Below the pieces are notes generated by a model. It was not told where the DNA came from. It saw nothing but the letters and a program-made list of their open reading frames with translations, and ran no database searches. Positions 37,501 to 49,889 of a stretch of 64,000 nucleotides of DNA are shown in pieces; positions within the stretch are counted from its first letter, which is position 1, and every line of letters starts with the position of its first letter. This DNA comes from Glandiceps talaboti (Eukaryota; Hemichordata; Enteropneusta; Spengelidae): the NCBI RefSeq assembly GCF_964340395.1, contig NC_135563.1:5125422-5189421 (forward strand), given 5' to 3'. The position numbers were made by a program, and so were the translations under genes.

Positions 37501-40500
37501 CCACTTACTGTTAGCATGGACTACCATATGGATAAATATTTTAAAAAACTGTACAGTTGTGCTACAATGCCATTGGCGGTATTTTTTTTTTTTTTTTAAA
37601 GATTATCTCACTTTGTGTTATATGTGTGTAAACTGTGAAACTATGGCAATATCACTTAGAATAGTCAGAATTTGACCAGAACATATTCGTACATTTATAT
37701 TATTACATGTATACAGATTTAAATATCTCTTTGTACAGAAAAAAAAGACACTGAAATATTACCACAAGGTTTACAACGATTAGCATGTACACATGTATTT
37801 TGAAATGATGAATGTTGAATCATGTGATGCTATACTGTGACATTCCATACCTCAACATCACCTATCTTGTGTTATCTTAATTATTGCTGCGATATGAAGT
37901 AGAGGTGTTTGTAATTACTTGACCTACTACAACTGTTCCTCACAGACATGCTGATTCATGTTTTATTTAGAAGTTTCATTTCGTAATCTGGACATCAGAG
38001 AAATACGAACAGAAAATACAACACAGTCTGACGATTTTGTGATGTAGGATCAATTTATGAGGGTTTTTTTAGTATGGTTTTCAAGACAATTAGCTGTTTC
38101 AGGTCACCAAAGTGCAATGACATGTATTGAGTAGTGGCAGACAACATACCCTGTCCTTGTAGGGCTGAATGTTTCTAACCTTGCTGGAATATAAATGGGG
38201 TTCAAAGTTTGGTCCCCCAAAAAAGTTAGTTTACTTTGCCAACGGAGATTCCATCTTGATGAGATCAAAACTAGGAGAGAAAATATAATTATGAACGTTT
38301 TAGAACATTATTGACAGCCGAGCGTAGATTAGTGAATTAATTTGACAGATTCATACATTACAGCCTGAGAATGATATTTATTTTGTGTGAATCACTGAAG
38401 AAATCGGTATGTAGATCCATGATACAGTTCTACAACTCAACTGGTGACTGAACTGTTAATGAGTCCACTGGGCATAGTAAAATACTTGAAGTGTGCAGGT
38501 AATGTTTTGATAACATTTTACAAAGGAGATAATCATTGCTGATACCTAAGTAATTCCAATGGCTTTTTGACCAAGTTTGGAGGCCATTGTATAGAGCTGG
38601 ACTTTTGACGTTATAATTAGTAAGTACCGGCTTCAACTGGTATTGCACAGTGGTGATACCATACGTTGCTTTGCCGTGGTATGGAGTGGATCGCGTTTTG
38701 GCCATTCGCTGCTTGTAAGTTGCAATTTTTGAATCGTAATCCCAGTTTCTACTTGACTTGATTTGTCTAACCGTATGGAGTGTTATGACAGGTTTCGTAA
38801 AGATAGTTTATGTGTTGTTAGGTCAGGATGATAGATACTATTCTGTTGATGTTGATAAAGGTAGATTCATGTATATACAACATGTACTGGCCGTTATATA
38901 CCCATCAGAGCTGTGTTTATATAATATTTACTCTGTGTAAATGAAAGATACATGTAGTTCAAGATTTTGTTCAAATGTATGTATTGCTGCATAGATAGAG
39001 ATTACCAAGGTAATGCCACAGAATTTCATTCCATTCATTATACTATGCATAAATTGCCACATGTGTTGTAGCCATCAAAACACAAAGTCCAGTCAGCATA
39101 GTTTGAACCAAAACAAAGACAGTTGGGTCAAGCTGTCATAGCAAGTCTGAAGGCTATCGAAGGACAAGTGATTTGTTTGAAACCTGTGTCTAAATTCCAA
39201 GTTGAAAAAGAAAATTTATGTATCAAAACTCAGACCCTCAAACATACAACTTGAAGGTGATCGGAGATCAAATCTAAGAATTATAACCCCCCCCCCCCCC
39301 CTACATTTCATTCAAAAGTTTGAGCTGACATCATCGGTATTCAGCTCTGTTCAATTTTAGTTCTCAAATGTGTATCCGTCAAAATCAAAACAAAGGACAA
39401 TTTGCGGCCGATCTCTCTAAAAATGGCCAATGAATTATGAACACCTCAGAATATGTAGACTAACTGATAGATTGTAAGGAACTATTTTTGAGTAAACAAC
39501 CATTTGATTTAGAGCTACATGTTTTTGTATTCAACAAATGGTGTTAGGGATAAACCTGGATGTACTTATAAATGTATTGGGCAAAATATATTGCATGCAT
39601 CAGAAAATTTAACTTATTTAAAAAATGTGTTATGACAACTGCCATTGTATTGGTAGCTTAATAAAAGGCTTTGAAATATGAAATACCAAAAATGAACAAC
39701 TTGTTTTGTAGAACAAACTGAAGTCTAATAAGTGATTGTACAAAACAAACAAACAAACAAGGCACACCAAATATATAATATAAACAGGATCCTGTACATG
39801 AGGACATTTTTGCATGGAAAACATCTAGTGATTTTTAAGTGCACTCAGACTTCTATGCTTCTTATCGAAGCACCTTAAAAATAGTGGGTTGATTGGTCAG
39901 TTTCAAATTTTAAAATTTATTTTAGAAAAAGGTAAGTGTATGTGTACATGTTGGTGATACTTTCAGTTCACAATCATACTGTAACAGTCTGAATAACTTA
40001 GAAATGACAGTTAAAATCAGAAGGAAGATTTGAAGGATGTGTTTTATTAATTTTCTTTAATTTCAGCAATGAATGATAACTTTCACTCAGAGATATAGAC
40101 GTGCGGTCACCATCATACAATCAGTGACGTTGTGATTTGTTGTACATGTAATCTTGCCATAGAGGGCGTCAATTTAAAAAAGATATATTTTGCCGGATTG
40201 AAGAAATATAGAGTCGGTCAGGTCATGAGAAATGTAAAGAATTAAGTGCAGTCACTATAATAGACTGCATTGATTCCTCTGATTCTACATATGCCTATGA
40301 CACAGTATGTTCACACAATACATACGACAAATTACAATACATACATGTATAATTTGTGTATGTGCATTCAAGGGGAAAGGGAAACTTAAGATAATTTTCT
40401 GGTAATCCTATCGAATTCAACTGCATGCTTTAGAATCCAAAATATATGTAATGAAATATATTTGATAATTATGTCAAAAAAATGGCTTTAAGCCGTTATC

Positions 40501-41749
40501 AATTTATTTCAAGTATTAACCAAAGTACAATAAAAAAGGTATGTATTTTAAAGTTTCCGACACTGGTGGCAGTATTTGATTATATGACAAATGAAAACAA
40601 AGCATATTACCTTTGGACCCCTGGATCATAGACACATGTACCTGCATGAATCATTGGATGACGTGATGTGTTTTCACTATACCTGATGTACTGAATCAGA
40701 TGTGGAAATCATGGAATTATATTTAGGAATGTGATGAACATGGATAAAAAAATAGAAGTACCTATGTAGCATAATTTTGGTAGATAAACACAATCGAGCA
40801 TAATGAAAAAAGCTCCGGAGAAGGTAATTAGATTATATCAACTTACAGATCACTGACAAAATTGATGAAACATCTTATGTAAAATCTTAGTCAATCTGTA
40901 CACAGATATGGACAGAAAATGTTAAATGTAGAACCAACCTGTTAACAATCAGTTCATTTAAGTAATGAATAAATTTATGTGCGTTTAGAATTATGTAGAC
41001 CAAAACTGTACATGTACATGGTCTTCGAATCGCTTGAATTTACAGAGGTCTGTTGCATGTATGTGGAATGCTGCAAATTGTTGTAGCAAATCATGTGTAC
41101 AATGTAGTTACCAAAGTCTACAACTATACAACACTATATCATTTTGTAGGACTAGTGTATACTTAATTACATACATGTTATGTATACCTTTACTCGTAAT
41201 CCACAATTCAATTATCCTATTTGAAGTATATTTGTATCTATTACCTCATAGTTTGTGTTAGTATACATGTACCTACTAATATCGGCCATAAAACTGATTC
41301 GTATCAAAACATTAGTCTAAACAGCAACTGAAAATTGAGCCATATAATGTACCTTTGCTAAATCATTCCAAATGTGTGTGTGTGTATGTGTTAAGGACAG
41401 TGTTTGGTTTCTGAGCAACAGGTAACTCATTTTGGTTATCAACAGTACAAATGTGTTCATTTATTGGCCATTGGCCAGGCTGTAAAAAACACTGGTATTT
41501 TTTTTAATGGTAAGGCTCCATGAAGGAGTGAAGGGTTGTGTCTATGGAATTTGGAAATTAAAGAAAGCCGATTTCAAAGAAATTGAAGGTTCATCCTTAC
41601 AGGTGGTTTTGTCTTACGTGTGTATATACTTGTTGAGAGTTTATTGTTTTGCCCCCCCCCCCCCACCTCCATCATGCTGCTGAAACCCTACTCCTATAAC
41701 TTAGAGATTAAGAACCATTTCAACTGCTTTCATGCAAGCAAAACATATA
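37501..41749. other. No supported gene
   Basis: AT-rich unique DNA. A minus-strand frame beginning with ATG at 38705 (MAKTRSTPYHGKATYG) lies in a small CpG-containing patch but then runs into low-quality sequence. C tracts at 39287 and 41652. Confidence 0.4.
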
Positions 41750-42044
41750 CACATTTACATGTATATGTATGGTACATACCAAAATACATACATGCATACA
41801 TGTACATACATATACATATACATATACATACATGCACACATGCATGTACATGTACACACACACATTCATCCATCCATCCATACATAGTGCACGTACATAC
41901 ACACACACACAAAGTTATTCATACATGTACACACATACATTGTATATGCAACGCAATGTGCTGTACCTAAATACATGCAATTATGTTACGTACTACATTG
42001 TACCTATTAATATACATGTACTTACTTACACACACACATGTGCG

Positions 42045-42079
<35 letters not shown>

Positions 42080-42100
42080 TCACACACACATTCACACATG
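41750..42100. repeat. Microsatellite block (ACAT, CATC, AC, CACACATT)
   Basis: ACATAC-type units at 41790-41830, CATC at 41865-41882, AC runs at 41897-41911 and 42049-42076. Long frames on both strands are repeat artefacts. Confidence 0.9.
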
Positions 42101-43574
42101 CTAACTTACCTTCATCATCAGTTGATCACTCCTAATACATATTTATTTGTACTGTCACAGTGTATTGTCTACCGACACCATCATCTGCAGTATCTGATAC
42201 AGAACTATGGCAGTATTTGACCCAAAATGTACATGTGACCCTAACAAAATACACACCAATTGACCTGTAGAGCTAGGAACTATTTCCAGAGAAATGATAC
42301 ATAAAAATACACTTCTCTGACATAATATAAACACACCCATATTGCAAAGTACAATTCCATTGTTTTTTTGATGTACATGTGAACTGTGTAAAGTGCATGC
42401 AAACATTCTACATGGATATATGTATGATTAAAACATGCATGCAGTTATAATCAGCGTTATTTGACCCAGTAAAATTGATAATATCTAGTTTTCATGTTCT
42501 AATTTGGGTAATATTTCAAGCATTAGTTAATCTACCAAATCTTTCAACTGAAATATGGTAAAGTTCAAGATAGAATAAATGCTGGAAAAAGAAGCTTTTG
42601 ATAAACGGACGATGTAATATTTAGTATAGTTATTAGTATTAGCTAGTTTTTTGAAAACTACAATTACAAGAACATAAATTTGCTCCCTTTTAAAAATATT
42701 TTTTTTTCTCCATAGAATGCATATAAAATCCATAGAACATTGTCTGTTCATTGTAGACTGGCAAATCAGATTTATGATAGTCAAATTTTGATGTGCGCCC
42801 TCTATGGCAATAGGTACTAAGATAGACCTGTGTATCACTGTGGCATGATTGTATTGATATCAATAGTTAGAACTTTAATTACTGTAAACTTTTCCATAAA
42901 AAATCACAAACATATTTGTGTGGTATTTTGAGAAATAAGAATTTCATGAAAATGATATTCAAGTACATAATTATACAGCTGGTAGTACTTTGTTGTGTGT
43001 AATTTACTAGATTAGATTAGACTTTGAATGGGTGTTGTCTTTGAATACACCTGTATGACGTACCAGTGGTAGGGAGCCCTCTATATTCATCAAATAGTTG
43101 CCTTTGTTTTTTCATGTTCTCTTATGAAGTCAGTAATCCAATATAAGGGAATCCTTGTTCAAGTATTGCTATAATTGTACCAGTACTCCATAATTTGATA
43201 TGTTGAAGATTAAATATTAGTACTTCTGAATGTGATGTTTATTGTCACAGTAGAGGACATCTGGGCAATGATGTACACATGTACTTTGAAGATAAAATTT
43301 GTTTGTTTGTTTGTTTGTTTGTTTGTGGTGGAAATTAAGATTTATGGCCAGTTACATGTACAATGTGTTGGAAGTGCCACCACTGGTGTACTATATATTT
43401 CAGATGGAAATATGCTTATTATTTAAGGCAGAAAAAAGAGTTAAATATACTTGTATCTACTTGAGGATGGGTATGCCTGCCTATACACATGTAGACTATA
43501 GGGTTCACTAGTTTTCTTGTAAGGATTTCCGTGTATTCATTTATTGGTATTCCTGCCAAATGATTCCATAAAAT
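42101..43574. other. No supported gene
   Basis: AT-rich DNA with one (TTTG)n run. The frames seen have no family features. Confidence 0.45.
43296..43324. repeat. (TTTG)n microsatellite
   Basis: Seven GTTT units. Confidence 0.9.
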
Positions 43575-43772
43575 GCCAGGGGAACTGAAAATTTGTTTGT
43601 GAGCTTGAACTATTATGTAAAGTGGCCATAAAACTGTTCGTATCAAATGATGGAATGTAATACAATTCTCTGTACTTCCAACATGCTGTGCCAAGTGTTA
43701 TTAATCCAACTCAGTTGTTTACTTTCCCTGTTTGTAACAGGTTCTGTGGGGTGTCTGATGTCGGCAGTTGTA
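43575..43772. mobile_element. MITE family 2, third copy, left end truncated
   Basis: The core and right end are present (AACATGCTGTGCCAAGTGTT, then CCCTGTTTGTAACAGGTTCT and TCTGATGTCGGCAGTTGTAA); no matching left arm is visible. The central block GAACTGAAAATTTGTTTGTG matches the 4.7-kb copy. Confidence 0.65.
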
Positions 43773-44211
43773 ATTTACAAAGCCAAGATAATGATGTCAT
43801 TGATATCAATGTTTTCTCTGTTGAAAGAAGAAACTTATATTCAAAGAGCCGTGTTCAGTTATTCTAATACAGCTGGCAAGAAACTGCTATATACTAAGGT
43901 GTTCAAACTTGTTTTCCTTTGAGTCAGGTTACTTTGTTCCTGTGAAACTGACAATATCTGTACCATACATGTATACATGTATACCATGCACAAGCCAAAT
44001 TGAACAAGAAATATGGAATATATACTCGGGTCATTCTACAATGTGTGTCTATGACAAGACAAGGTGTCTGCATCACTGGTTCTGCTATGTTCAAAATTAT
44101 GAGTCAAAATGTTCATAATTGTCATTATTTTCCCAGATTTGCTTTGATTTTAATGGCAATGGTAGAATTATGTTATTTTCCAATATTTTTCTTCTTTTAA
44201 CTGCAAAATAC

Positions 44212-44300
44212 TTGTGACCTAAGGGTTGTAATGCCCCTTTAATAGGTCACTCATATTTTCCTTGGCTGAACGAAAAAAATATTGGGGAATAACATTTAAA
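44212..44300. mobile_element. MITE family 1, third copy (short)
   Basis: GTGACCTAAGGG and CCCTTTAATAGGTCAC form a small hairpin, followed by CATATTTTCCTTGGCTGAAC and ATATTGGGGAATAACATTTA, the family's right end. The left arm is reduced or missing. Confidence 0.55.
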
Positions 44301-45199
44301 TAGTGTTAAATAGACATACAATCTTATTACTACTTTGGAATAGCAAACGTAATATAGTAAAACAACAGTTTAGTTTTGATGTTTTTTTCCAGAAATTTCT
44401 CCGGTCAATCACCCCTTTCCGATAGATATGTGTTTTGAAATTTTCTTTGACAGTCTGTGATATTCCCAGGTCTTTTACTTTGATGTGCATATTATCAAAA
44501 TTCCCAAAAGAGCCATTATAGCGAAAAGTCTGCTTAGTTACTTACGAATTCAAGTAGTGTTTGTCAGTTGCATGCCGTTGGTCATATCAATTGATACAGG
44601 CTATGTCAAAGCATATAGCTGGAGGACTTTATGCTGTTTTATGATTACTGATGTTCACTAGTCTCTATGGAACCATTTCTTAGTCTCAATGTTGACATAC
44701 GATTCCTAGGTTATTTAGTATTACAGCTATGAACCGTAAAATAATCAACTTTCGGGCAACAAAATTCATTGCTGATGTGTAGATAGTGAGTATACTGTAC
44801 ATATAGTCTATCAAGTAGCTTGAATCTCTGCTGCAGTTACAGATCATGCAAACAGACAGGCTGAGTACATTGTGGAGTTGGAAAGAAATCTAGAGAAAGT
44901 AAAGAACTATATGTATCATCATGAGTGGAGATGATTGTAGTTATCATAACGTGTCATATAGGCACTAGACTACACATTTTAAGCTGTTTAATTTTATTAC
45001 TTGTTTTGCTAATGTTTGGAAACCCTAGTAACAGTGTGAATGGGGGGTGTGGCGGGGGGGGGGGGGGTGTGTTGAAGGAGATTTGGTAAAAATTATATGT
45101 AGATTTCTGTAACTTTTATCATACCCTGATGAAATACATGAGGAACTCGGGTACATGTAGATACAGCATGTTACAGGTTTTTGTTCACTCTCTCTCTTT

Positions 45200-45385
45200 T
45201 TGATACAGCCACCCAGTAATCAATAGGAAACTGCATACAATACACTTCAAGATAGCAAGATTAATTGAATAGAGGTCCTTGCTACATTTTGTCTAAAATG
45301 ACACACACTAACATGCCACCATGCAGACATCAAATGCAGAAGTCAAAACATTGGTGCCTGTGTGTCTGCATCTAGTTTTAGTATG
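45200..45385. repeat. Dispersed repeat pair, copy 2
   Basis: Diverged copy of 3400-3605: TTTTGATACAGCC, GGAAACTGCATAC, CAAGATAGCAAGATTAATTG, CCATGCAGACATCAAATGCA and TGTGTCTGCATC. Confidence 0.55.
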
Positions 45386-45789
45386 TTTATGTGGTGTATT
45401 TCATTTCTAAAATGTAGCAAGAAATTACACTCTGTCTATGCTAAAGTGTAGAATATGCTGGTTCTTATTGGTTTCTGTATCTTGGTAGCAAACAGAGAAA
45501 GGGTGAACAGTAATGTGCAATGCACTGTATTTCTTACAAATCGCACTCTGATGGCCTGATTTGTGCTCATGATTACCACTACAAGAAAATATAATGATTG
45601 CATTTTTTATTTCTTCAAAATAAATGAGGTTGATACAAAGTGAATCATAAGCATTTGCAGATTCTTTCAAAGCAAATGTTATACATTGGAAAGTTAGAGA
45701 GATGACTTAAAAAGTATATAGAGCTCGCAGACTATTTTTTATGAGAAAAGGGTTTCATGTCCATTGCAAAATGTGTAAATAGACTGAAT

Positions 45790-46080
45790 CTATAACTTCC
45801 ATTCAAGGCAGTTGAACATACTACCATACTTCAATTAGCCCATAGATTTGGCGAGTTAGCTGACTCAACATATTACTATATTAGCTTGAGTGACACTGTC
45901 AAACCACTTGATTAGCTAGTGGCTCAACATATTAGCTCAAATGACATTGTGGAATAACTTGACTATACTACATGTAGCTGACTCCACATCTCAAATGATA
46001 TTGTCAAGCCACTTGGCTAGCTGGCTTAAAATGTACATTTGTATTAGCTCGATTGACATTGTCAACTCAGATAACCAAAT
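45790..46080. repeat. Degenerate tandem repeat, unit about 55-70 bp
   Basis: Phrases ATTAGCT(C/T)(G/A)A(G/A)TGACA(T/C)TGTCAA and CCACTTG(A/G)(T/C)TAGCTRG, then CTCAACAT, recur about five times with divergence. Confidence 0.55.
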
Positions 46081-46844
46081 CGCTGGGTTACAGTTATAAA
46101 ACCAAATGTGTACCTAGAAACATTTCTATATTAGGCAGATGTTTTTCAACAACAACCAAAAAAACCCGTTTCCATACAAATGTACAACATGTAGTTAAAG
46201 TCATGATCAGAAAAGATGTCAATGCAAGTCAAAGTGTGTAAATAGAACACACAATGGTTTGATGAATTGATGTTACAGGTGTGCGATGAATCCTAAGTCC
46301 TAAATGGATGTAATCAACCATGTCAGCTGTACTGTCTAACCTTTCATGGCATAGTAAGATAACCTGTCAAGTATTGTCAGACCTGGTTCTGGGGTCTGGA
46401 CGACAGTTACCGTGCCGCCAAAAAACATACATACACTACATTATTTTTCAAAGTTCGCAAAACCTGTGACTTTGAAACAAGAAGCATTTCTCCAAACAAA
46501 GAATTTTTTAACCGCCAAAACTCTAGGTATGTCGTCATGCAATGCAGAAATCTTTGGGAAGGTCACAGGTCACCCCTTCCAAATAAGTACATGAAAACTC
46601 AAGACAACAATTTTGCTAAGTTCACCAAACTTTTTGCAATTTTGAAATATTGGTTGGCTGAAATATGAAAAAGCCAGAATAAAAGACGAAATCGACAAAT
46701 CCCCTACTATTTTGTTTTTCAAAGGTTTTAGAACCTTGTAACACAGACATTGAATAAATTTACAGTTTCCATAATAGAATGTTAGATTGCGCTTTACTGT
46801 ACATTGTGTACCTGGTGTAATATTGCACTGTGCTGTGCTCACAG

Positions 46845-46928
46845 GTACAAGATTACTGTCAGAAGTGTGATATCACACTTTACTGCAATTCTGGTTACTG
46901 CTATTCCTGGTGGGCTCATACATGTAGA
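46845..46928 (+). CDS. Candidate cysteine-rich internal exon
   Basis: The 84-nt segment lies between an acceptor (TGCTGTGCTCACAG, ending 46844) and a donor (AGA|GTAAGA at 46929). It encodes 28 residues with cysteines in the pattern C-x2-C-x5-C-x4-C-x8-C, including DYCQKC and SWWAHTCR. Both ends are phase 0. Without the donor the frame continues to a stop at 46965 and adds two further cysteines, so it could instead be a terminal exon. The cysteine density is well above that expected for this AT-rich DNA and suggests a secreted or extracellular domain, but no family is recognised. A downstream in-phase terminal exon starts at 47485. Confidence 0.35.
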
Positions 46929-47484
46929 GTAAGATTCGCAACGTGTGAACAATTAGTATGTGGTTAAGAATTGCTATTTTTCTTACTTTTCAACTAAAGT
47001 AATTTTGTTTTATAACTCATATGTCTAAGACTAAAAGACTTAAGCAAATAGTATTACATCTGTAATGGATTAGTGAACACTTATAAATCTATAAAAATGA
47101 GAGGCTCTGGACTTAAGAAAACTCAGCTCTGAAAAGTTCCCTGAACACTCTTACTGACTTTCTCCCTCTGACAATGCATCATATAGTCAGTAGATGCAAG
47201 ACATACACTGTAATTTCATTATATGTCTGTAGTAATTGAACACAAAGATGGCGTGAATTGTTGATAAGTTCACTACTCCACACGTATAAGTGCACTTCCG
47301 TAAGGAGATAGAGTCAATACCATACTTACACATTTACTTATACAGGTACTAATCCTGGGTAAACTGTTAGAGTATGTTCACTGCGTTGCTATCTTGATGT
47401 CATTTGTCATCTAAATGATCCCTATTATCATAACACCCTATATGAAGTGATTAATCAACATAGCATCTTTGTTATGTCCTTCAG

Positions 47485-47595
47485 TCAGAAGGTGTCAGGC
47501 GTGATGCCAGTGTCTATCTGATGACCATGTCCTTCACACCGAGTGACCCCGTCATTGTCACTATCCATTGTCACACATTGTCTGAATGTTACTGA
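47485..47595 (+). CDS. Candidate terminal exon of the cysteine-rich gene
   Basis: After an acceptor (TTATGTCCTTCAG, ending 47484) the frame codes for 36 residues and stops at TGA 47593-47595. The peptide includes SFTPSDPVIVTIHCH and a final SECY. Codon use is more balanced than in chance frames nearby. Read in phase 0 it joins directly to the 84-nt exon at 46845. An AATAAA follows at 47664 with a GU-rich tract about 6-25 nt later, the expected layout of a 3' end. The function is unknown. TCAG is repeated at the acceptor, so the true boundary could be 4 nt later. If real, this is the C-terminus of a secreted or membrane protein whose 5' exons have not been found. Confidence 0.35.
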   Translation, partial: SEGVRRDASVYLMTMSFTPSDPVIVTIHCHTLSECY

Positions 47596-47663
47596 AATAT
47601 GTCACACCAAAGTTGTATCATAAAACATAGTTTATTTTGAGCCCAGACAGTGAAAATGTTGTG

Positions 47664-47695
47664 AATAAACAGTGCTTTTGATTGTTGTTTGGTAG
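47664..47695 (+). terminator. Polyadenylation signal with GU-rich downstream element
   Basis: AATAAA at 47664-47669 is followed by a G/T-rich stretch (GTGCTTTTGATTGTTGTTTG). This is the standard animal cleavage and polyadenylation layout and lies 69 nt after the stop codon of the candidate terminal exon. AATAAA is common in AT-rich DNA; the downstream element and position make this copy more credible. Confidence 0.35.
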
Positions 47696-48059
47696 TTTCA
47701 TTCCCTGTATGATCTTTACTTCTCCAACCCTTGTACATATTGTCATGGCCCCCACCCATGCTTTGAGGAAAGAATGATAGATGGAGACTGCAGGACTGTG
47801 TTATTGTAGTAAGGTTCTGGTATCAGCATTTAGGATTGAATCCCAGGTCTATGTCTTAGTGTTATCTGATCAATAGAGCCTTCAAAGGATTATATAGGAT
47901 CAATTGATTGTCGAGGACCAAATTTTCTTTAATAAAGCTCTTCCAGACAACTGTTTTACACACCTGCATTTTAGTCAAACTAGCCGTCTGATATTGTTAA
48001 TGTTTTCACTGTCCAGTGTGTCGTGACAGAGATGAGGATATCGTTTGGGGTGAGGTTGG

Positions 48060-48118
48060 AAAAGGGTTTGGGGGAGGGGAGGGGGAGGTTAGGGGATGTA
48101 GTCTGGGAGGGGGCGACA
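48060..48118 (+). other. Potential G-quadruplex tract
   Basis: Plus-strand runs GGG, GGGGG, GGGG, GGGGG and GGGG separated by 1-6 bases (48064-48095), followed by GGG and GGGGG at 48105. Fits the canonical G4 pattern several times over and is conspicuous in AT-rich DNA. Confidence 0.6.
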
Positions 48119-48666
48119 AAGGAACCCAGTGGTCAATGGTACTGTATATTGGAATTCAGAAGTGCAATCTGTTATGACTGTTTTCCCACTACATGTATGT
48201 AGTCAGAATATATTGAATTACATGTATGTGATTTGCCTGACTGTTTGAAACTTTGAAGCACCAATATAGATTAGTGAGCATTTCACCATAATCATTCACT
48301 CCATTCCTAAGTTGCTTCACAGTCACATTGAAAAAATGAGCAATAAAAACAAGGCTGTTTTTAGCTAAGGGTGAATTGTGGTGGGCCAGTGATGCACAAA
48401 CAAAGTGCACTCTGCCTAAGTACATGATTGGAGTATTTTGCTTTTAACGAAAACTTACTCTTATCAGTGCAGCAAATCTCATATCTACAAATGTATGTGT
48501 ACAGTTCCAGTACTTGTGAAAGGTCTTAAATCCGTAGTAATCTAGGAGTGATCTGGTAGATCTCGATGTTTCCTGTATACCATATATTTCTGGTAGGAAA
48601 TAAAAAAGGAAAGGGGTGGGGGGACGACTTATGTTGATTTTCTAGTATTGCTTATTTGCTAGCCAT

Positions 48667-48864
48667 ATGACAGCCAGATTTTGCAACCTGGCTTGTGCAG
48701 ACATTAACCCTTCCACTAAGATCCAGCTCAGCCTACTGCTTGCACATGTTGGTGAGATGTTAGTGCCAGCCGAGTGTGGATGCCAACTGTGGTCTAACCA
48801 CATCATAACGATACTGCCAGCCCAGCGTTTAAGCCCCAGTGTTCAGATTAGGTTTAAAACATAA
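48667..48864 (+). CDS. Unassigned coding-like ORF
   Basis: An ATG-started frame of 65 residues begins MTARFCNLACADINPSTKIQ. It has even amino-acid composition and four cysteines, and sits in locally GC-richer DNA. A GTGAGA donor occurs inside it at 48752, so only the first part may be exonic. No family is recognised. It could also be a fragment of an old mobile element. Confidence 0.15.
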   Translation: MTARFCNLACADINPSTKIQLSLLLAHVGEMLVPAECGCQLWSNHIITILPAQRLSPSVQIRFKT

Positions 48865-49456
48865 GTGTGAAAAGTAGATCTTGAGCAGAGCAAAAGTAAT
48901 AGAAAAAGTTGGTAACAGATTAAAATAATAATTGTATGTAATCCTTACATGAATGGTTCCACTGATAATATAACACTAATGCAAAAAGATGCAAAGAGTG
49001 TAAAAACTTTGTTATTGCACTTTTTGTACATATTTTTTAATCTTTTGCAATTTATTAAGTTACAAACAAGGCCTTGGCATATGTTATTTCATTGGTTTTT
49101 TTTTTCAATCAAGTAGACAAACAACGTATAGTAAAGCTTTTCTATAATTTAAAAATCCAAAATAAATACCCAATTCTCATCCATACGGCCACTTTTTAAA
49201 AGGGACATTGAAACATCCACATTCATTTCAAGACTGACAAAAAATGGGGAATTTTTTTATTTTATTTTTTATGTGTCTATCCAATTTGAAATATAGTAAA
49301 CAACACATTTACTGCTATTAAGTTAAATCATTTCTAATAATTGGTTCTGATTAACACATTTTTACTAATTACCCTAAAAATGAGATCATTACACAACTCA
49401 TCATATAGATAAATCAGCTATCTATTTGGAAAAGTGACATATTGAGTCAGACATTA

Positions 49457-49655
49457 ACATATAATTGCATTAGTAATTTACTGACTAAGTACCTGACACT
49501 ATTGTCACCATTAGACTGTCCCATATCGCCACATATCACCGGTACCTTGTTTTTAGTGTCACGCAAATGAGATATAAAAGTTGCATGATGGGTATAAAAT
49601 GTCCCAGAATAGTCACTGTACAGTTCCGTACCCAAAAATAGAAGTGTTTATGTTC
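49457..49655 (-). CDS. Unassigned coding-like ORF on the minus strand
   Basis: A frame of about 65 codons without ATG at its start encodes a protein-like sequence (GTELYSDYSGTFYTHH, then VPVICGDMGQSNG). Composition is balanced, unlike the low-complexity frames around it. There is a possible acceptor (CTGTACAG) near its 5' end and a possible donor (AAG|GTACCG) inside. It may be a decayed mobile-element fragment or an exon; no family could be named. Confidence 0.15.
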
Positions 49656-49889
49656 AGAATTGATAACATCGAGATAACCCTTATCATGTGATCATGCTTT
49701 ACTAATTGTCATGTGATAAGAAAATAAAGATGTTTTTATACTCATTTAGTTATTGTTTATGATAAATCTAGTCAAACTAGAATTTAGAAAAATTCATCTC
49801 TTGAACTTTAGTACACAGAGCCTCCATTAAAATGTCTTCATGCAGCCATATCATCTTGAGTGAACTTCATTTCAGAATATTTCTTATAG

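Noticed and set aside
41620-42104. Several 60-116-codon frames on both strands
   Set aside because: All are translations of ACAT/AC microsatellites (THTYTH or CMYVYV patterns).
47828-47850. Possible tRNA B-box (GGATTGAATCCC)
   Set aside because: It resembles a T-arm motif, but no acceptor stem, D-arm or A-box at proper distance could be folded.
48663-48864. Short inverted repeat at 48.77-48.83 kb as a MITE
   Set aside because: Only a small hairpin (GTGGTCTAACCAC) is visible and the surrounding CCAGC sequences do not pair convincingly as terminal repeats.
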